A DNA stretch of 64,000 nucleotides from Candidatus Caenarcanales bacterium (GTDB taxonomy: Bacteria > Cyanobacteriota > Vampirovibrionia > LMEP-6097): contig JAKVAO010000005.1 of assembly GCA_022447685.1 (NCBI GenBank), positions 1-64,000 on the forward strand, given 5' to 3'. How positions within the stretch are numbered: position 1 is the first letter of the stretch; every line of letters begins with the position of its first letter. The notes under the pieces were generated by a model. That model was not told where the DNA came from. It saw nothing but the letters and a program-made list of their open reading frames with translations, and searched no databases. A program made the position numbers and the translations under genes. Shown here one piece after another: positions 15,703 through 24,308 of the stretch.

Positions 15703-16734
15703 CTACAGTGACAAATGATCTGCTAAGCTTTTTGCACTCATCAGCGCATGCTCTGCTTTAGAGCCGATACACCAGTCTCCACAGACATATATTTGTTCTG
15801 AATCTTTACTCTTATCCATGATGAAAAGTTTTTCATGTCTATAATCTTTAATCTCTAGAGCTGCTCTTGCTGTCTCTGAATATAGCCATCTGTGAGTGTG
15901 CGTGAAGCTTATTTCAGGATCCCTAATCCCACACAGTGAGAAAAATTCTTCTGTTAGTAGTTTCTCTATTCTTTTCTTATCAATTTCAACATGAGCTTTT
16001 GACCAATATGGATTTGCTTTCAGGATGATAGATGCAGGGTTTCCTTCTCGTCCTGGTTTATGGTTATTGAAGTAAACGCTATCTATAGGAGAGTTTTTGA
16101 ATTGGATGATATCGACATTTCTCAGCCAGTCATAACTATTTAATTCGTTCTGGAATGAGATTAAAACTACAAAGCTAGAGTTCATAATTGCTCTTAGGCA
16201 AAGTTTACTTGTTTCAGGGAAATTCTTGGTGATTTCAGCGCTTTGAATATTTGGAGCTGTGCTTATGACTTTAGTGAAGCCAGATATTTTGGTGATTTCT
16301 TCTTCCTTTTCTATGCTTAATTCATAATTTTTCTCTGTGATTTTTTTGATTTCAAGTACTCTGTGAGATTTGAAATTATGATTAATTTCCTCTATGAATT
16401 TTTTGCAAAGACTGTTAGCAAAAGGTTTAGAGGTGAAGAGTTCTGATTTGTAGAAAAAATTAGTTTCAGAATTGTATTTATCTCTCTCTAGAACTCCTGC
16501 TTGCCATTTTTCTAGATTCTCTGGGAATTTTTCTAGGTCTTGGAGTATTGCTTTATCTTCTATATTGAAACAAGATAAACCATAGTCAAAGCTAGTCTCA
16601 GATTCTCTTTTGGAAGAAGCTCTGCCGCCAGTACCTCTTGCTTTATCGAAGATATGGACTTCATATTTGTCTTTGAGTAAGTAGGCAAGGTAGCATCCAC
16701 TTAAGCCGCTTCCGATAATTGCTATTTTTTCCAC
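15703..16734 (-). CDS. FAD-dependent oxidoreductase, renalase/amine-oxidase-like
   Basis: A 343-residue protein with an N-terminal dinucleotide-binding site (IIGSGLSGCYLAYLL, GxGxxG at 8-13), an acidic strand end HIFDKARGTGGR (about 30-41) and a second FAD-contact motif near the C-terminus (YVCGDWCIGSKAEHAL). The layout matches the small NAD/FAD-dependent oxidoreductases annotated as renalase-like (NAD_binding_8). The substrate is unknown. It ends 16 bp before nadA on the same strand and is probably in its operon. Confidence 0.75.
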   Translation of the reverse strand: MEKIAIIGSGLSGCYLAYLLKDKYEVHIFDKARGTGGRASSKRESETSFDYGLSCFNIEDKAILQDLEKFPENLEKWQAGVLERDKYNSETNFFYKSELFTSKPFANSLCKKFIEEINHNFKSHRVLEIKKITEKNYELSIEKEEEITKISGFTKVISTAPNIQSAEITKNFPETSKLCLRAIMNSSFVVLISFQNELNSYDWLRNVDIIQFKNSPIDSVYFNNHKPGREGNPASIILKANPYWSKAHVEIDKKRIEKLLTEEFFSLCGIRDPEISFTHTHRWLYSETARAALEIKDYRHEKLFIMDKSKDSEQIYVCGDWCIGSKAEHALMSAKSLADHLSL

Positions 16735-16872
16735 TTTATTATTTAAGCATATCTAGTTTTGTTTGAGAGACCTATTTGTCTTAGTAGTGGACTTCGAGTT
16801 TGGCAAAATAATAACCAAATAATTAAGTAAATACAAACAATTAAAATAAAAGAAATTTAATTAAAGATAATA

Positions 16873-16901
16873 TTGACCTTTGCTAATATATGTTCTAATC
16901 T
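16873..16901 (+). promoter_or_regulatory. Sigma-70-type promoter upstream of 16964
   Basis: TTGACC (16873-16878), a 17-bp spacer and TAATCT (16896-16901), 62 bp before the ATG of the next gene. This leaves a real leader that contains an inverted repeat. Confidence 0.55.
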
Positions 16902-16910
16902 CAAGACTAA

Positions 16911-16936
16911 TAGTTATCAAAATTATATGATAACTA
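16911..16936 (+). promoter_or_regulatory. Perfect 9-bp inverted repeat in the leader of 16964
   Basis: TAGTTATCA and TGATAACTA face each other across 8 bases, starting 10 bp after the -10 element. The position fits an operator or a small hairpin in the mRNA leader. There is no T-run, so it is not a terminator. Confidence 0.4.
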
Positions 16937-16963
16937 GTTTAAGTCAGAGTTTGAGGAAGACAG

Positions 16964-17368
16964 ATGAGCGGACCTTTAGAACCTTTAGAATTAGTTAGAA
17001 CCATTGTTGATACTGTATTGAAAACTGCTTCGGCTTTCGCTATAAATATGCGAGCAAAGCTAGTTAATTTGAAAAACAATCTTGGACAAAGACTCGACTA
17101 CTACAAATATGTTGCTAGTCAGTATTTAGAATTCTATGGTAGAAAAGAAAATCAAGAACTTCTTAAAAGAAACCTCAAAGATTACTCTCAGTCCATGATT
17201 GAGAAACAGAAGTATAAATTCCAGCAGAAAAAAGAAAATATTATCGATCGTTATAAATACGAAAAATACAAATTCTTAAGAAGGTTAGATGAATCTAGAG
17301 AAGAGATTTCTCATAAAGCTTCTAAGTTCAAAGATGATGCTCAAAGAGCGCTTGAAAGTATTTCATAA
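16964..17368 (+). CDS. Unrecognised basic coiled-coil protein
   Basis: A 134-residue protein, almost entirely helical and rich in Lys, Tyr and Gln in its second half (KQKYKFQQKKENIIDRYKY). The N-terminal 30 residues are amphipathic (LVRTIVDTVLKTASAF). No known domain. GAGGAAG before the ATG is a fair ribosome binding site. It has its own promoter and terminator, so it is a single-gene unit and may be well expressed. Confidence 0.65.
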   Translation: MSGPLEPLELVRTIVDTVLKTASAFAINMRAKLVNLKNNLGQRLDYYKYVASQYLEFYGRKENQELLKRNLKDYSQSMIEKQKYKFQQKKENIIDRYKYEKYKFLRRLDESREEISHKASKFKDDAQRALESIS

Positions 17369-17397
17369 AAATAGAGCTAATATTAAGCTCTATTTTT
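17367..17397. terminator. Bidirectional terminator between 16964 gene and trxA
   Basis: A perfect 12-bp stem, AAAAATAGAGCT against AGCTCTATTTTT, with a 7-base loop. Runs of A and T at the two ends allow it to work in both directions between these convergent genes. Confidence 0.85.
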
Positions 17398-17421
17398 ACT
17401 TAGTTTTGAATATTTATAGTC

Positions 17422-17739
17422 TTAAACTAACTTATCGATAGCTTCTTTGATTTTTTCTTTGCTAAGAGATCCAACTAACATCTCAACAGGTTTTTTATCT
17501 TTGAAAATAATCATGGTCGGAATACTGTTAATCCTAAATTCAAGAGACTTGTTAGGATTCTCATCTGTGTTTAGTTTGACTATTTTAGCTTTACCTTCGT
17601 ACTCACCAGCTAATTCATCGATCACTGGAGCAAGTGCTCTACAAGGTCCACACCATGGAGCCCAAAAGTCTACAAGAACTGGAACCGATGATTCAAGAAC
17701 TTCGCTTTCAAAATTAGTATCGTTTACTTCAACTGCCAT
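17422..17739 (-). CDS. trxA: Thioredoxin
   Basis: Cytoplasmic dithiol-disulfide carrier. The 105-residue protein has the full fold: FWAPWCGPC with redox Cys30 and Cys33, KLNTDENP, the cis-Pro segment INSIPTMIIF and the final GSLSKEKIKEAI. No signal peptide. TATACT lies 4 bp before the ATG, with GATAAT just upstream, so the transcript probably has almost no leader. Confidence 0.95.
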   Translation of the reverse strand: MAVEVNDTNFESEVLESSVPVLVDFWAPWCGPCRALAPVIDELAGEYEGKAKIVKLNTDENPNKSLEFRINSIPTMIIFKDKKPVEMLVGSLSKEKIKEAIDKLV

Positions 17740-17781
17740 AGTTAGTATATTATCACCATAGCTTGAGGCTTTGTTGAAATC

Positions 17782-18231
17782 TTAGAGTTTGTTTAAACCT
17801 TGAACTCCGCCTACTAGTGAGGTTAAGCCAGTATTTTTGCTTGGCTCATAGAAGCAGAACATATAACGCGATTCATCGATTGAATTTAGGGGACTACTTA
17901 GATTTGCCCACTGATACAATTCGATTTCTTTAGTATCTTCTTCAAGTCCCTTCAAAGAAGTTTCAACAATAAATGAGTACTTAATCTTATTAATATTGCT
18001 CTCGTTGTAGATATTTTCTTTAGATTTTAATGAGCCGATAAAGACTAAGCCTGAATGATCATATACTTCTTCTGCGCTGAGCTTTTTAGTAAGAGCATAT
18101 GCTCTACTAGAGCTATTGGTGACTATTTCTTGTTTTGACTTATCTGTTTTATTGGCTGCTAAGGCATTGAATTTCGAAGCAAAGCAGATGTTACCCAGTA
18201 AAAATATACTAATAAGAACTGACTTTTTCAT
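17782..18231 (-). CDS. Unrecognised secreted protein
   Basis: A 149-residue protein with a Sec signal peptide (MKKSVLISIFLLGNICFASKFNA, cleavage probably near FNALA). The mature part is beta-rich (LVFIGSLKSKEN, YSFIVETSLKG). Divergent from the thioredoxin-like lipoprotein gene with a 28-bp gap. Function unknown. Confidence 0.65.
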   Translation of the reverse strand: MKKSVLISIFLLGNICFASKFNALAANKTDKSKQEIVTNSSSRAYALTKKLSAEEVYDHSGLVFIGSLKSKENIYNESNINKIKYSFIVETSLKGLEEDTKEIELYQWANLSSPLNSIDESRYMFCFYEPSKNTGLTSLVGGVQGLNKL

Positions 18232-18259
18232 TTAATCTTTATTATAATGGTTAAAGTTT

Positions 18260-18682
18260 ATGAAGAACCTTATTAATCTTTCTTTACTTTTTGTTTTTGT
18301 TGTTTTGGGTTTAGGTGCTTGTAGCTCAGCTCATGGTAATAACACTAATAAGTCTGAGTCTCAGTTAATTCAATACCTCGCTGAGAACTCCAGCAACTTT
18401 GCTGTGATTAAATTTTATGCTCCTTGGTGCGGGACTTGCAAAAGATACGCTCCTGAATTCAGTAAAACTAAAGAGGATTATGCGAAAAGATCAGAAGCTG
18501 TGGATTTCTTGGAAGTTAATGTTGATGATCATGACTATGCTGCACTAATTCGTGAGCTTAAGATAGGGGTTATACCTACTACATATTTTGTAAGTAAAGA
18601 TAGAAAGACAGTTTATAATAGAATAGGTAACATCAAGCACGATGATTTAGATGCTTTGATCCAAGAATTACTCACTAAGTAA
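18260..18682 (+). CDS. Thioredoxin-like lipoprotein
   Basis: A 140-residue exported thioredoxin. A signal peptide ends in the lipobox LGAC (Cys21), then an Asn/Ser-rich linker and a thioredoxin domain with YAPWCGTCKRYAPEF, VNVDDHDYA and a cis-Pro segment IGVIPTTYFV. The active-site CGTC differs from the CGPC of the cytoplasmic trxA and is closer to oxidase or membrane-tethered types. It probably handles disulfides or cytochrome maturation outside the inner membrane. TATAAT (18243-18248) lies just before the start. lpxA follows after 9 bp. Confidence 0.85.
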   Translation: MKNLINLSLLFVFVVLGLGACSSAHGNNTNKSESQLIQYLAENSSNFAVIKFYAPWCGTCKRYAPEFSKTKEDYAKRSEAVDFLEVNVDDHDYAALIRELKIGVIPTTYFVSKDRKTVYNRIGNIKHDDLDALIQELLTK

Positions 18683-18691
18683 AGGAGCTTA

Positions 18692-19444
18692 ATGATTACT
18701 GATTCCGTTAAAATCGCTAAAAGCGCATCCATAGATGAATCTGTAAGTATCGGTGAAGGTACTGAGATTGGTGAGGGCGTTGTCATTAGGAAAGGCGTTA
18801 GTATTGGTAAGAACTGTAAAATCTATCCTTACGCTGTAATTGGTGAGGATCCTCAAGATTATAGCTTCCATGGTGAAGAAAGCTTTGTGAAAATTGGTGA
18901 TAATAACAGAATTAGAGAATTCGTTACTATCAATAAAGCGGTTGGTGAAGGTGAATCCACAGAACTCGGTGATAATAATTACCTCATGGCATACAGTCAT
19001 GTCGCGCATAACGCTAAGATTCATAACAATGTAACTATTGCTAATTCAGTTCAGCTTGCTGGACATACAATTATAGAAGACTTTGTTAATATTGGTGGCT
19101 TAACTGCTATCCATCAAGGTTGTAGAGTTGGTAAGCTCGCTATGGTTTCTGGGATGTCTGCTACCAATAAAGATCTTCCACCATATTTTATGTTTGGTTT
19201 GACACCTGCTATAGCTGCAACTATAAATAGACACGGTCTTAAGAAGCATGGTGCTGATAATGATGCTATGAATGAGATCTTCAAAGCCTTTAAAATTATC
19301 TATAGAAGTGGTGTTTCTCTTCCTCAAGTCATCGAGAAGTTGAAAGTTGAAAATTTCAAATCAGCTGAAGTGAAATATCTAATTAGTTTTTTGAGTGATT
19401 CTAAGCGCGGTATTAAGCTTGGGAGATCTGCTGTTAGGGTTTAA
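18692..19444 (+). CDS. lpxA: Acyl-[ACP]-UDP-N-acetylglucosamine O-acyltransferase
   Basis: First step of lipid A synthesis. The N-terminal 180 residues are hexapeptide repeats of a left-handed beta helix (IGEGTEIGEGVVI). The catalytic region reads LMAYSHVAHNAKI with the active His at about 106, followed by LAGHTIIEDF, GGLTAIHQ and the C-terminal helical domain (AFKIIYRSGVSL). The 250-residue length is normal. AAGGAG at 18682-18687 is a strong ribosome binding site. def starts 2 bp after its stop. Its presence points to an outer membrane with lipid A. Confidence 0.93.
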   Translation: MITDSVKIAKSASIDESVSIGEGTEIGEGVVIRKGVSIGKNCKIYPYAVIGEDPQDYSFHGEESFVKIGDNNRIREFVTINKAVGEGESTELGDNNYLMAYSHVAHNAKIHNNVTIANSVQLAGHTIIEDFVNIGGLTAIHQGCRVGKLAMVSGMSATNKDLPPYFMFGLTPAIAATINRHGLKKHGADNDAMNEIFKAFKIIYRSGVSLPQVIEKLKVENFKSAEVKYLISFLSDSKRGIKLGRSAVRV

Positions 19445-19446
19445 CT

Positions 19447-20010
19447 ATGTCCAAAAGAAAAATTCTTAAGTATGGATCTGAGGTTCTAAGACGTAACTCT
19501 ACGCCGGTTACCAAGTTTGATAAAAGACTGAAGAAAATTATTGATGACATGCTTGAGACTATGTATGCTGCTCATGGTGTAGGCTTGGCGGCGCCTCAAA
19601 TTGGCATTAATCAAAGGATTGTTGTGATTGATGCAGAGTATGGTTCTGATAGATACGATGAATCAGGTAAAAGCACAGGACGTAAAAATCCTCGAAACCC
19701 ACTTATATTGATTAATCCTGAAATTACAGAGATGGAAGGAGAGCTTGAAAGCTATGAGGGTTGTCTGAGTTTTCCTGATGTATATTTTAATGTCACTCGC
19801 GCTAAGAAAATTAAGTTTAAGTTTAACAATATCAAAGGGCAAGAAGAAGAGATGGAAGCTGATGGAGATCTTTTCTGTCGTTGTGTACAACACGAAATTG
19901 ATCACTTGAATGGTCAACTATTTGTTGATATTGCTGATGACAGGATTATTGCTAGAGAAGAGTTAGATAAGAACGGCTTTGCTAATATAGATTCGCAGCC
20001 TTTGGCTTAG
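19447..20010 (+). CDS. def: Peptide deformylase
   Basis: Removes the formyl group from nascent N-termini. The three metal and active-site motifs are present in order: GVGLAAPQIG, EGCLSFP and QHEIDHLNG. There is an insertion of about 12 residues between motifs 1 and 2 (DRYDESGKSTGRKNPRNP) compared with the E. coli type. The 187-residue length fits. It follows lpxA with a 2-bp gap, so the two are probably co-translated. Confidence 0.95.
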   Translation: MSKRKILKYGSEVLRRNSTPVTKFDKRLKKIIDDMLETMYAAHGVGLAAPQIGINQRIVVIDAEYGSDRYDESGKSTGRKNPRNPLILINPEITEMEGELESYEGCLSFPDVYFNVTRAKKIKFKFNNIKGQEEEMEADGDLFCRCVQHEIDHLNGQLFVDIADDRIIAREELDKNGFANIDSQPLA

Positions 20011-20011
20011 C

Positions 20012-20845
20012 TTACTTCATTAAATTAAATCTGGATTTAAGTATCTCTTCAGTTAAAGGAATTCTGGTCTGGACTGCTTTGCCATCAAAGAAATTATCAG
20101 GACTCTTGCTGAAGACATTAGTTGCAAAAAAGTATTTCTTAGGTTTTTGCTGCTGTGAATTTTGTTCTAGGTAACCAATGAACCATGACATCTGCTGGTC
20201 ACCATTATCTCTAGTACCAGTTTTGCCTCTTAGGGTGAAGTCTTGAGTTTGTTCTTGAATCATTATTTCTTTTGTCTTATTGATACTAAGTTCATTAAAC
20301 GGTAATTTGTTTTGATCAAGTTTTCTTAGAAAATTAATTTGTTCATAACTAGAGACTTTGAAACTCTCATCAAGCCAGAATTTATCTATTTCTTCACCAA
20401 TTACTTTGTTGCCATAATTACTAGCATTAAGGTACTCCTGCATTTTTGAGCGTCCAATTTGCTTAATAAGTCTCTGATAAACCCATTCTGTAGAATAGTG
20501 AAAAGCTTCTTCTAGGCTTTGATCTTGGTTAAATGATTCTATGAAATATTTGCTACCGTCCCATGGGATTATTTCTTTTTCGTCTTTAATTATTCCTGAA
20601 TCTAATATTGCTAAAGTCCCAAAGACTTTAAAGCTTGAAGCTGGGCAGAGTCTTTCAGATGCTCTTGGTTTGTTGTAAACATAGTATTTCTCATTACTTT
20701 CATCATAGAGTAGAAAGCTGCCTTTAACTTCATATTTTGTGAACAATGAATTTAGATTAATTTGTTTTTCATTTTTACTAGAGCAGGCAAAGTTACTAAT
20801 AATGACGAGTAAAGTCAAAAGAAGTATCTTGAAAGACTGATTCAT
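20012..20845 (-). CDS. Class D beta-lactamase-like lipoprotein
   Basis: From ATG 20845 the protein is 277 residues: a signal peptide with lipobox NFAC (Cys21), then a class D (OXA-type) serine enzyme domain. Motifs: PASSFK with Ser70 and Lys73, NYGN (Tyr144-Gly-Asn146), FWLDESFKVSSYEQINFL and RGKTGT (Lys208). The internal SxV motif is S118-T-E120 instead, which would change the pocket that normally keeps the lysine carbamylated. It could be a weak beta-lactamase, a penicillin-binding sensor or a DD-peptidase-like enzyme. The in-frame extension upstream to 21028 overlaps the luxR-type gene and is unlikely. Confidence 0.8.
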   Translation of the reverse strand: MNQSFKILLLTLLVIISNFACSSKNEKQINLNSLFTKYEVKGSFLLYDESNEKYYVYNKPRASERLCPASSFKVFGTLAILDSGIIKDEKEIIPWDGSKYFIESFNQDQSLEEAFHYSTEWVYQRLIKQIGRSKMQEYLNASNYGNKVIGEEIDKFWLDESFKVSSYEQINFLRKLDQNKLPFNELSINKTKEIMIQEQTQDFTLRGKTGTRDNGDQQMSWFIGYLEQNSQQQKPKKYFFATNVFSKSPDNFFDGKAVQTRIPLTEEILKSRFNLMK

Positions 20846-20904
20846 ATCTAGAAGATTAGCATTTTTAAAACCTTGTTTGATAATTATATTGTGATCCTTA
20901 ATTT

Positions 20905-20927
20905 TGCGGAAAAATGACCCCTTAAAA
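20905..20927 (+). repeat. Copy 2 of a dispersed 23-nt sequence
   Basis: Identical over 23 bases to 10479-10501, same orientation, beginning TGCGGAAAAATGACCCC. It lies in the divergent gap between the beta-lactamase-like and LuxR-type genes. Confidence 0.75.
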
Positions 20928-20965
20928 TTTTTCATCAAATTTTTTAAATTTAAATATATAACAAG

Positions 20966-20981
20966 AAGGAGGAGATACTTG
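20966..20981 (+). promoter_or_regulatory. Strong ribosome binding site fixing a TTG start
   Basis: AAGGAGG (20966-20972) is a near-full match to the 16S anti-Shine-Dalgarno, 6 bases before TTG 20979. It argues for the TTG start over the in-frame upstream starts. Confidence 0.75.
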
Positions 20982-21320
20982 AAACTACTTGAGATAAGTG
21001 AAACTTTTTTCCCTGCGATTAAATTCAAAGGACAAGAATTAACTGATAGACAAATTGCTGTTCTGGAGTTGCTTGGTCATGGCTACTCTAATCAGGAAAT
21101 GAGTGACTGTTTGAACATTTCTATTAGGACTATTGAGTCTCACTTGGCTAAGATTAGGGTACTTATTGCTAAAGGCTCGAAAGACGACGAGAAAATCAGC
21201 GACAGAAGAATGGTTTTGTTCGCAAGAGATTTAATCGATGGTTATAAAGCTTATCAGGAACTGAGTGCTACATCTTTTCAGGTGCAGAGATGCCAAGTAG
21301 ATTTAAAGCATTTGCAATAA
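20979..21320 (+). CDS. LuxR-type helix-turn-helix protein, single domain
   Basis: A 113-residue protein from TTG 20979. Residues about 19-75 are a LuxR/GerE DNA-binding domain: LTDRQIAVLELLGHGYSNQEMSDCLNISIRTIESHLAKI. There is no receiver, PAS or autoinducer domain before it, so it is a stand-alone HTH protein. The C-terminal 18 codons overlap the end of argS on the other strand by 53 bp. It faces the beta-lactamase-like gene across a short divergent gap and may control it, which is an inference from position. Confidence 0.8.
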   Translation: MKLLEISETFFPAIKFKGQELTDRQIAVLELLGHGYSNQEMSDCLNISIRTIESHLAKIRVLIAKGSKDDEKISDRRMVLFARDLIDGYKAYQELSATSFQVQRCQVDLKHLQ

Positions 21321-23073
21321 CTATTTTGCTGGCTACAGCTATGGATAGTCTTGCTTGCATTAATTCTTCGCTGACGCCTATAACTCTGTTTTCATTATAG
21401 AATTGGTGAAACAGGCTTGCGATGTTTTTGAGGTAGACTGATATTTTATATGGTGCTCGAATCTCAGCTGCGTCTAAAACGGCTTCTGGAAAATCAATTA
21501 ATTCAAGTATAAGGGTTCTGATCGTTTGAAGTTGATCTGAGTCTATCTTCTCTTCTTGTTCTTCATCATTGAAAGCTCTACCCAGTATAGATTTTGCCGA
21601 GCAAAAGTCTTGCTCTAGAAGTTGCTTTAAGCCTGATTCCGAGATTATAGCTTTCTCTTCTTTACTGCTTTCGATATTTATTCGTTTCGAACTTAGGTTT
21701 CTAAGAATGCTTGCTGCTCTTGCATGTGCATACTGGATGTAATAAACGGGGTTATCTTTATCTTGTTTTTTCGCTAGTTCTAAATCAAAAACCATCCTGT
21801 TATTGGCTTGACTATCTACAATAAAGAACCTTAAAGCATCTTTGCCAACTTCTTCCATGAGTTCATCTACATTGACAATGTCACCTTTTCTTTTGGACAT
21901 TTTGACTTCGACGCCATTTTTCTGTAGTGACACCATTTGGATGAAGATTAGCTCAAGTCGGTCAGGATCATAGTTTATAGCTTTTATAGCACCACGAATA
22001 CCAGGCTCTTGCCCATGGTGATCACCACCCCAAATATTGATTAATTTATCAAAGCCTCTGTCGTATTTGTTTTTATGGTATGCAATATCTGCTGCTAGGT
22101 AAGTGTAGACTCCTTGTGATTTTTGGATTACTCTGTCTCGCTCATCACCAAAGTGTTTAGCTTTGAACCATAGCGCTCCTTCTTGTTCATAGAGATTGCC
22201 ATTTTTCTCTAAAATTCCGCATATTTCTAAAACTTTATTGTTTTCAGCTTGGTGAAGGTTTTCCTTCTCTGAAAACCAATTGTCAAATACAACTTCTATG
22301 TCTTGTAAAACTTTAGTCTGTAATTCTATAAATAAGTTTTTGGCAATCTCGCCTGCAAGTTTCTCATCAAGGTTCTTATAGTCAATCTTGCCTTGAAGCT
22401 TTTCTGAAAGTATACCTTGGTATATTTCAGGCTTAAGTATCTCAATCATGCTCTCAAATGGGTAAGCATCATCTGGATACTGCTCTTTGCTGATAACAGC
22501 TTCCTGGATTTGAATTGCAGCTTTTGCTGAAACTGAAAGTTTATCAATTTGAACACCAGCGTCATTTATATAAAATTCACTGAACACGTCATAACCAGCC
22601 CATTCTAGTAAGCTTGCAAGCGCACTTCCGAGAACGGCTTGGCGACCATGTCCTAAGTGTAAGTTCCCAGTCGGATTAGCTGAAACGTATTCTATGAGAA
22701 TTTTGTTCTTACTTCTTTGGGATTTGTCTAGTTTGCCGAAAGAGTCTTTCATAGAGTGGATTTCTACAAAATTAGCTTCAAGGAAATCCCAATCGAAAAT
22801 TATGTTGATGAAGCCAGGGGGAACTACTGTCACAGAACCAATTTGCTTGTAATCCAAATGCTTAACTATGGTTTCAGCTATTTTTATTGGAGCCATCTTC
22901 GCTTCTCTAGCTAGTTTCATAGCAACACTAATAGCTCGATCACCGTGATCAGGGTTTTTACACTTATCAAGTTCAAACTGGGACGGGACTTTCTCTAACT
23001 TCCCTAATTCTCCAGCTTCAATTGCTTTAGCAATGGCATCTTTAAATAAATCTATGACTTTGTCTTTAAGCAT
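21268..23073 (-). CDS. argS: Arginyl-tRNA synthetase
   Basis: Class I synthetase of 601 residues. The N-terminal Add-1 domain is followed by ANPTGNLHLGHGRQAVLG (HIGH motif), YINDAGVQI, WGGDHHGQ, VKMSKRKGD (KMSKS motif as KMSKR) and a C-terminal anticodon-binding domain with YIQYAHARAASILRN. Length normal for the class. The start overlaps the preceding unknown gene by 8 bp. The 3' end overlaps the LuxR-type gene by 53 bp tail to tail. Confidence 0.96.
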   Translation of the reverse strand: MLKDKVIDLFKDAIAKAIEAGELGKLEKVPSQFELDKCKNPDHGDRAISVAMKLAREAKMAPIKIAETIVKHLDYKQIGSVTVVPPGFINIIFDWDFLEANFVEIHSMKDSFGKLDKSQRSKNKILIEYVSANPTGNLHLGHGRQAVLGSALASLLEWAGYDVFSEFYINDAGVQIDKLSVSAKAAIQIQEAVISKEQYPDDAYPFESMIEILKPEIYQGILSEKLQGKIDYKNLDEKLAGEIAKNLFIELQTKVLQDIEVVFDNWFSEKENLHQAENNKVLEICGILEKNGNLYEQEGALWFKAKHFGDERDRVIQKSQGVYTYLAADIAYHKNKYDRGFDKLINIWGGDHHGQEPGIRGAIKAINYDPDRLELIFIQMVSLQKNGVEVKMSKRKGDIVNVDELMEEVGKDALRFFIVDSQANNRMVFDLELAKKQDKDNPVYYIQYAHARAASILRNLSSKRINIESSKEEKAIISESGLKQLLEQDFCSAKSILGRAFNDEEQEEKIDSDQLQTIRTLILELIDFPEAVLDAAEIRAPYKISVYLKNIASLFHQFYNENRVIGVSEELMQARLSIAVASKIVIANALNLLGISAPEKM

Positions 23074-24238
23074 CTTCTTCTAGCCTCTGTGCAAGTAAAC
23101 TTATAGGGTTTACAAATGATTTTAATGGTTGATTCAAGCTCTTTGAAAGTGGAGTGAAGTAATCATCCATGTAATTAACAGCGATCTGATCTATAAATCT
23201 TTCTCCACGTGCAAGTGAGATTAAGCCTGAACTCAAAGATCTAATAATAGCAGAGTGAGAATCTTCTTTATACCTTTTTTTAGAATAAGAATATACCTGG
23301 CTAAAGCCTGGATCTTTAAGTAACATATAAGAGAAACTGGGTGATTCACTCATGCTCAGGTCTACTACAAAAATTGGTTTATTGGAGTCAATTGGTGGGA
23401 TATTAGTTAATAAATCTAAGTCATTTACCAGAATTATGAAATCCGTTTCTTCAAGATTAACTTCCTCGATATTTAAATAATTAAAGATGGACTTTATGTC
23501 TAGTTGCGTTTCATGGTCTAGCTTTCGTGAATTGGAGATGTAGAAACCCTTTAGAGACTTGAGTTTATACTCTTCCATTATTTTTTTTGAAAGGAAGATT
23601 AGAGGTGATGCCAAGCAGGCTTCGTTGAGTGAGCAGATGTTCTGGCTGTGATATTCACGTATGGTTTTATCTATGTAGTGTTCTTCAGCGATGTCTAAGC
23701 CATATTCACCTAGATTTGGCGTGAATTTTCGGTTTTTTGCGAAGATTATTCTATTGAAAAAATTATGTTGTTTGATCACTTGAACAAAGAATGATAGATT
23801 GATTTCTCGCCTGGCTTTGAATTCTGCTAGTCTGTCAGTATCGATTTTATCTTCGAGTTTATGCCAATCCTCTAGTGCTTTTTTGTCCTTGCCTTTTGAA
23901 CTGGCGTACTTGTGGCTGTAATATGACCAATAGAATAAGTCTTCATCTGCAGTAGATTTTATATCCACCAAGTTGATTCTTAAAATTCGATGTTGTTTAT
24001 TGATTCCATTTTTTTCATCGATTTTTGCAAGTGATTTTATTAATTCATTGAACTTAAAATTTAAGTCACTTAGTTTGTACATGTGGTTAGAAAAATTTAA
24101 TTTTGGATTTTTACTAAAGATTAATTTTTCAAGATCGATAAAGACAGTGCTGGCTTCACGCAGTTTGTCAGTTAGATCCAAGCCTAATTGCTCTAAATAA
24201 GTCTCGAATTCTTTCTTTTGAAAATTTGTATAGTACAT
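23066..24238 (-). CDS. Unrecognised 390-residue protein upstream of argS
   Basis: A soluble, mixed alpha/beta protein with no signal peptide. Several strand-like hydrophobic stretches ending in Asp or Asn (TDFIILVNDLDLL, KPIFVVDLSMSES) suggest a Rossmann-like core in the second half, but no nucleotide motif is clear. It has few Cys and no metal motif. The end overlaps argS by 8 bp, so translation is coupled. Function unknown. Confidence 0.65.
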   Translation of the reverse strand: MYYTNFQKKEFETYLEQLGLDLTDKLREASTVFIDLEKLIFSKNPKLNFSNHMYKLSDLNFKFNELIKSLAKIDEKNGINKQHRILRINLVDIKSTADEDLFYWSYYSHKYASSKGKDKKALEDWHKLEDKIDTDRLAEFKARREINLSFFVQVIKQHNFFNRIIFAKNRKFTPNLGEYGLDIAEEHYIDKTIREYHSQNICSLNEACLASPLIFLSKKIMEEYKLKSLKGFYISNSRKLDHETQLDIKSIFNYLNIEEVNLEETDFIILVNDLDLLTNIPPIDSNKPIFVVDLSMSESPSFSYMLLKDPGFSQVYSYSKKRYKEDSHSAIIRSLSSGLISLARGERFIDQIAVNYMDDYFTPLSKSLNQPLKSFVNPISLLAQRLEEDA

Positions 24239-24308
24239 TCACGAAGATATCAATAGTGTAAAATAGTTTCTAACTGTATCTATATAAGGATATCGTATTT
24301 ATCTAATT

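Noticed and set aside
20846..21028. Longer N-terminus of the beta-lactamase-like protein
   Set aside because: The upstream part overlaps the LuxR-type start and promoter, while ATG 20845 gives a proper signal peptide and lipobox.
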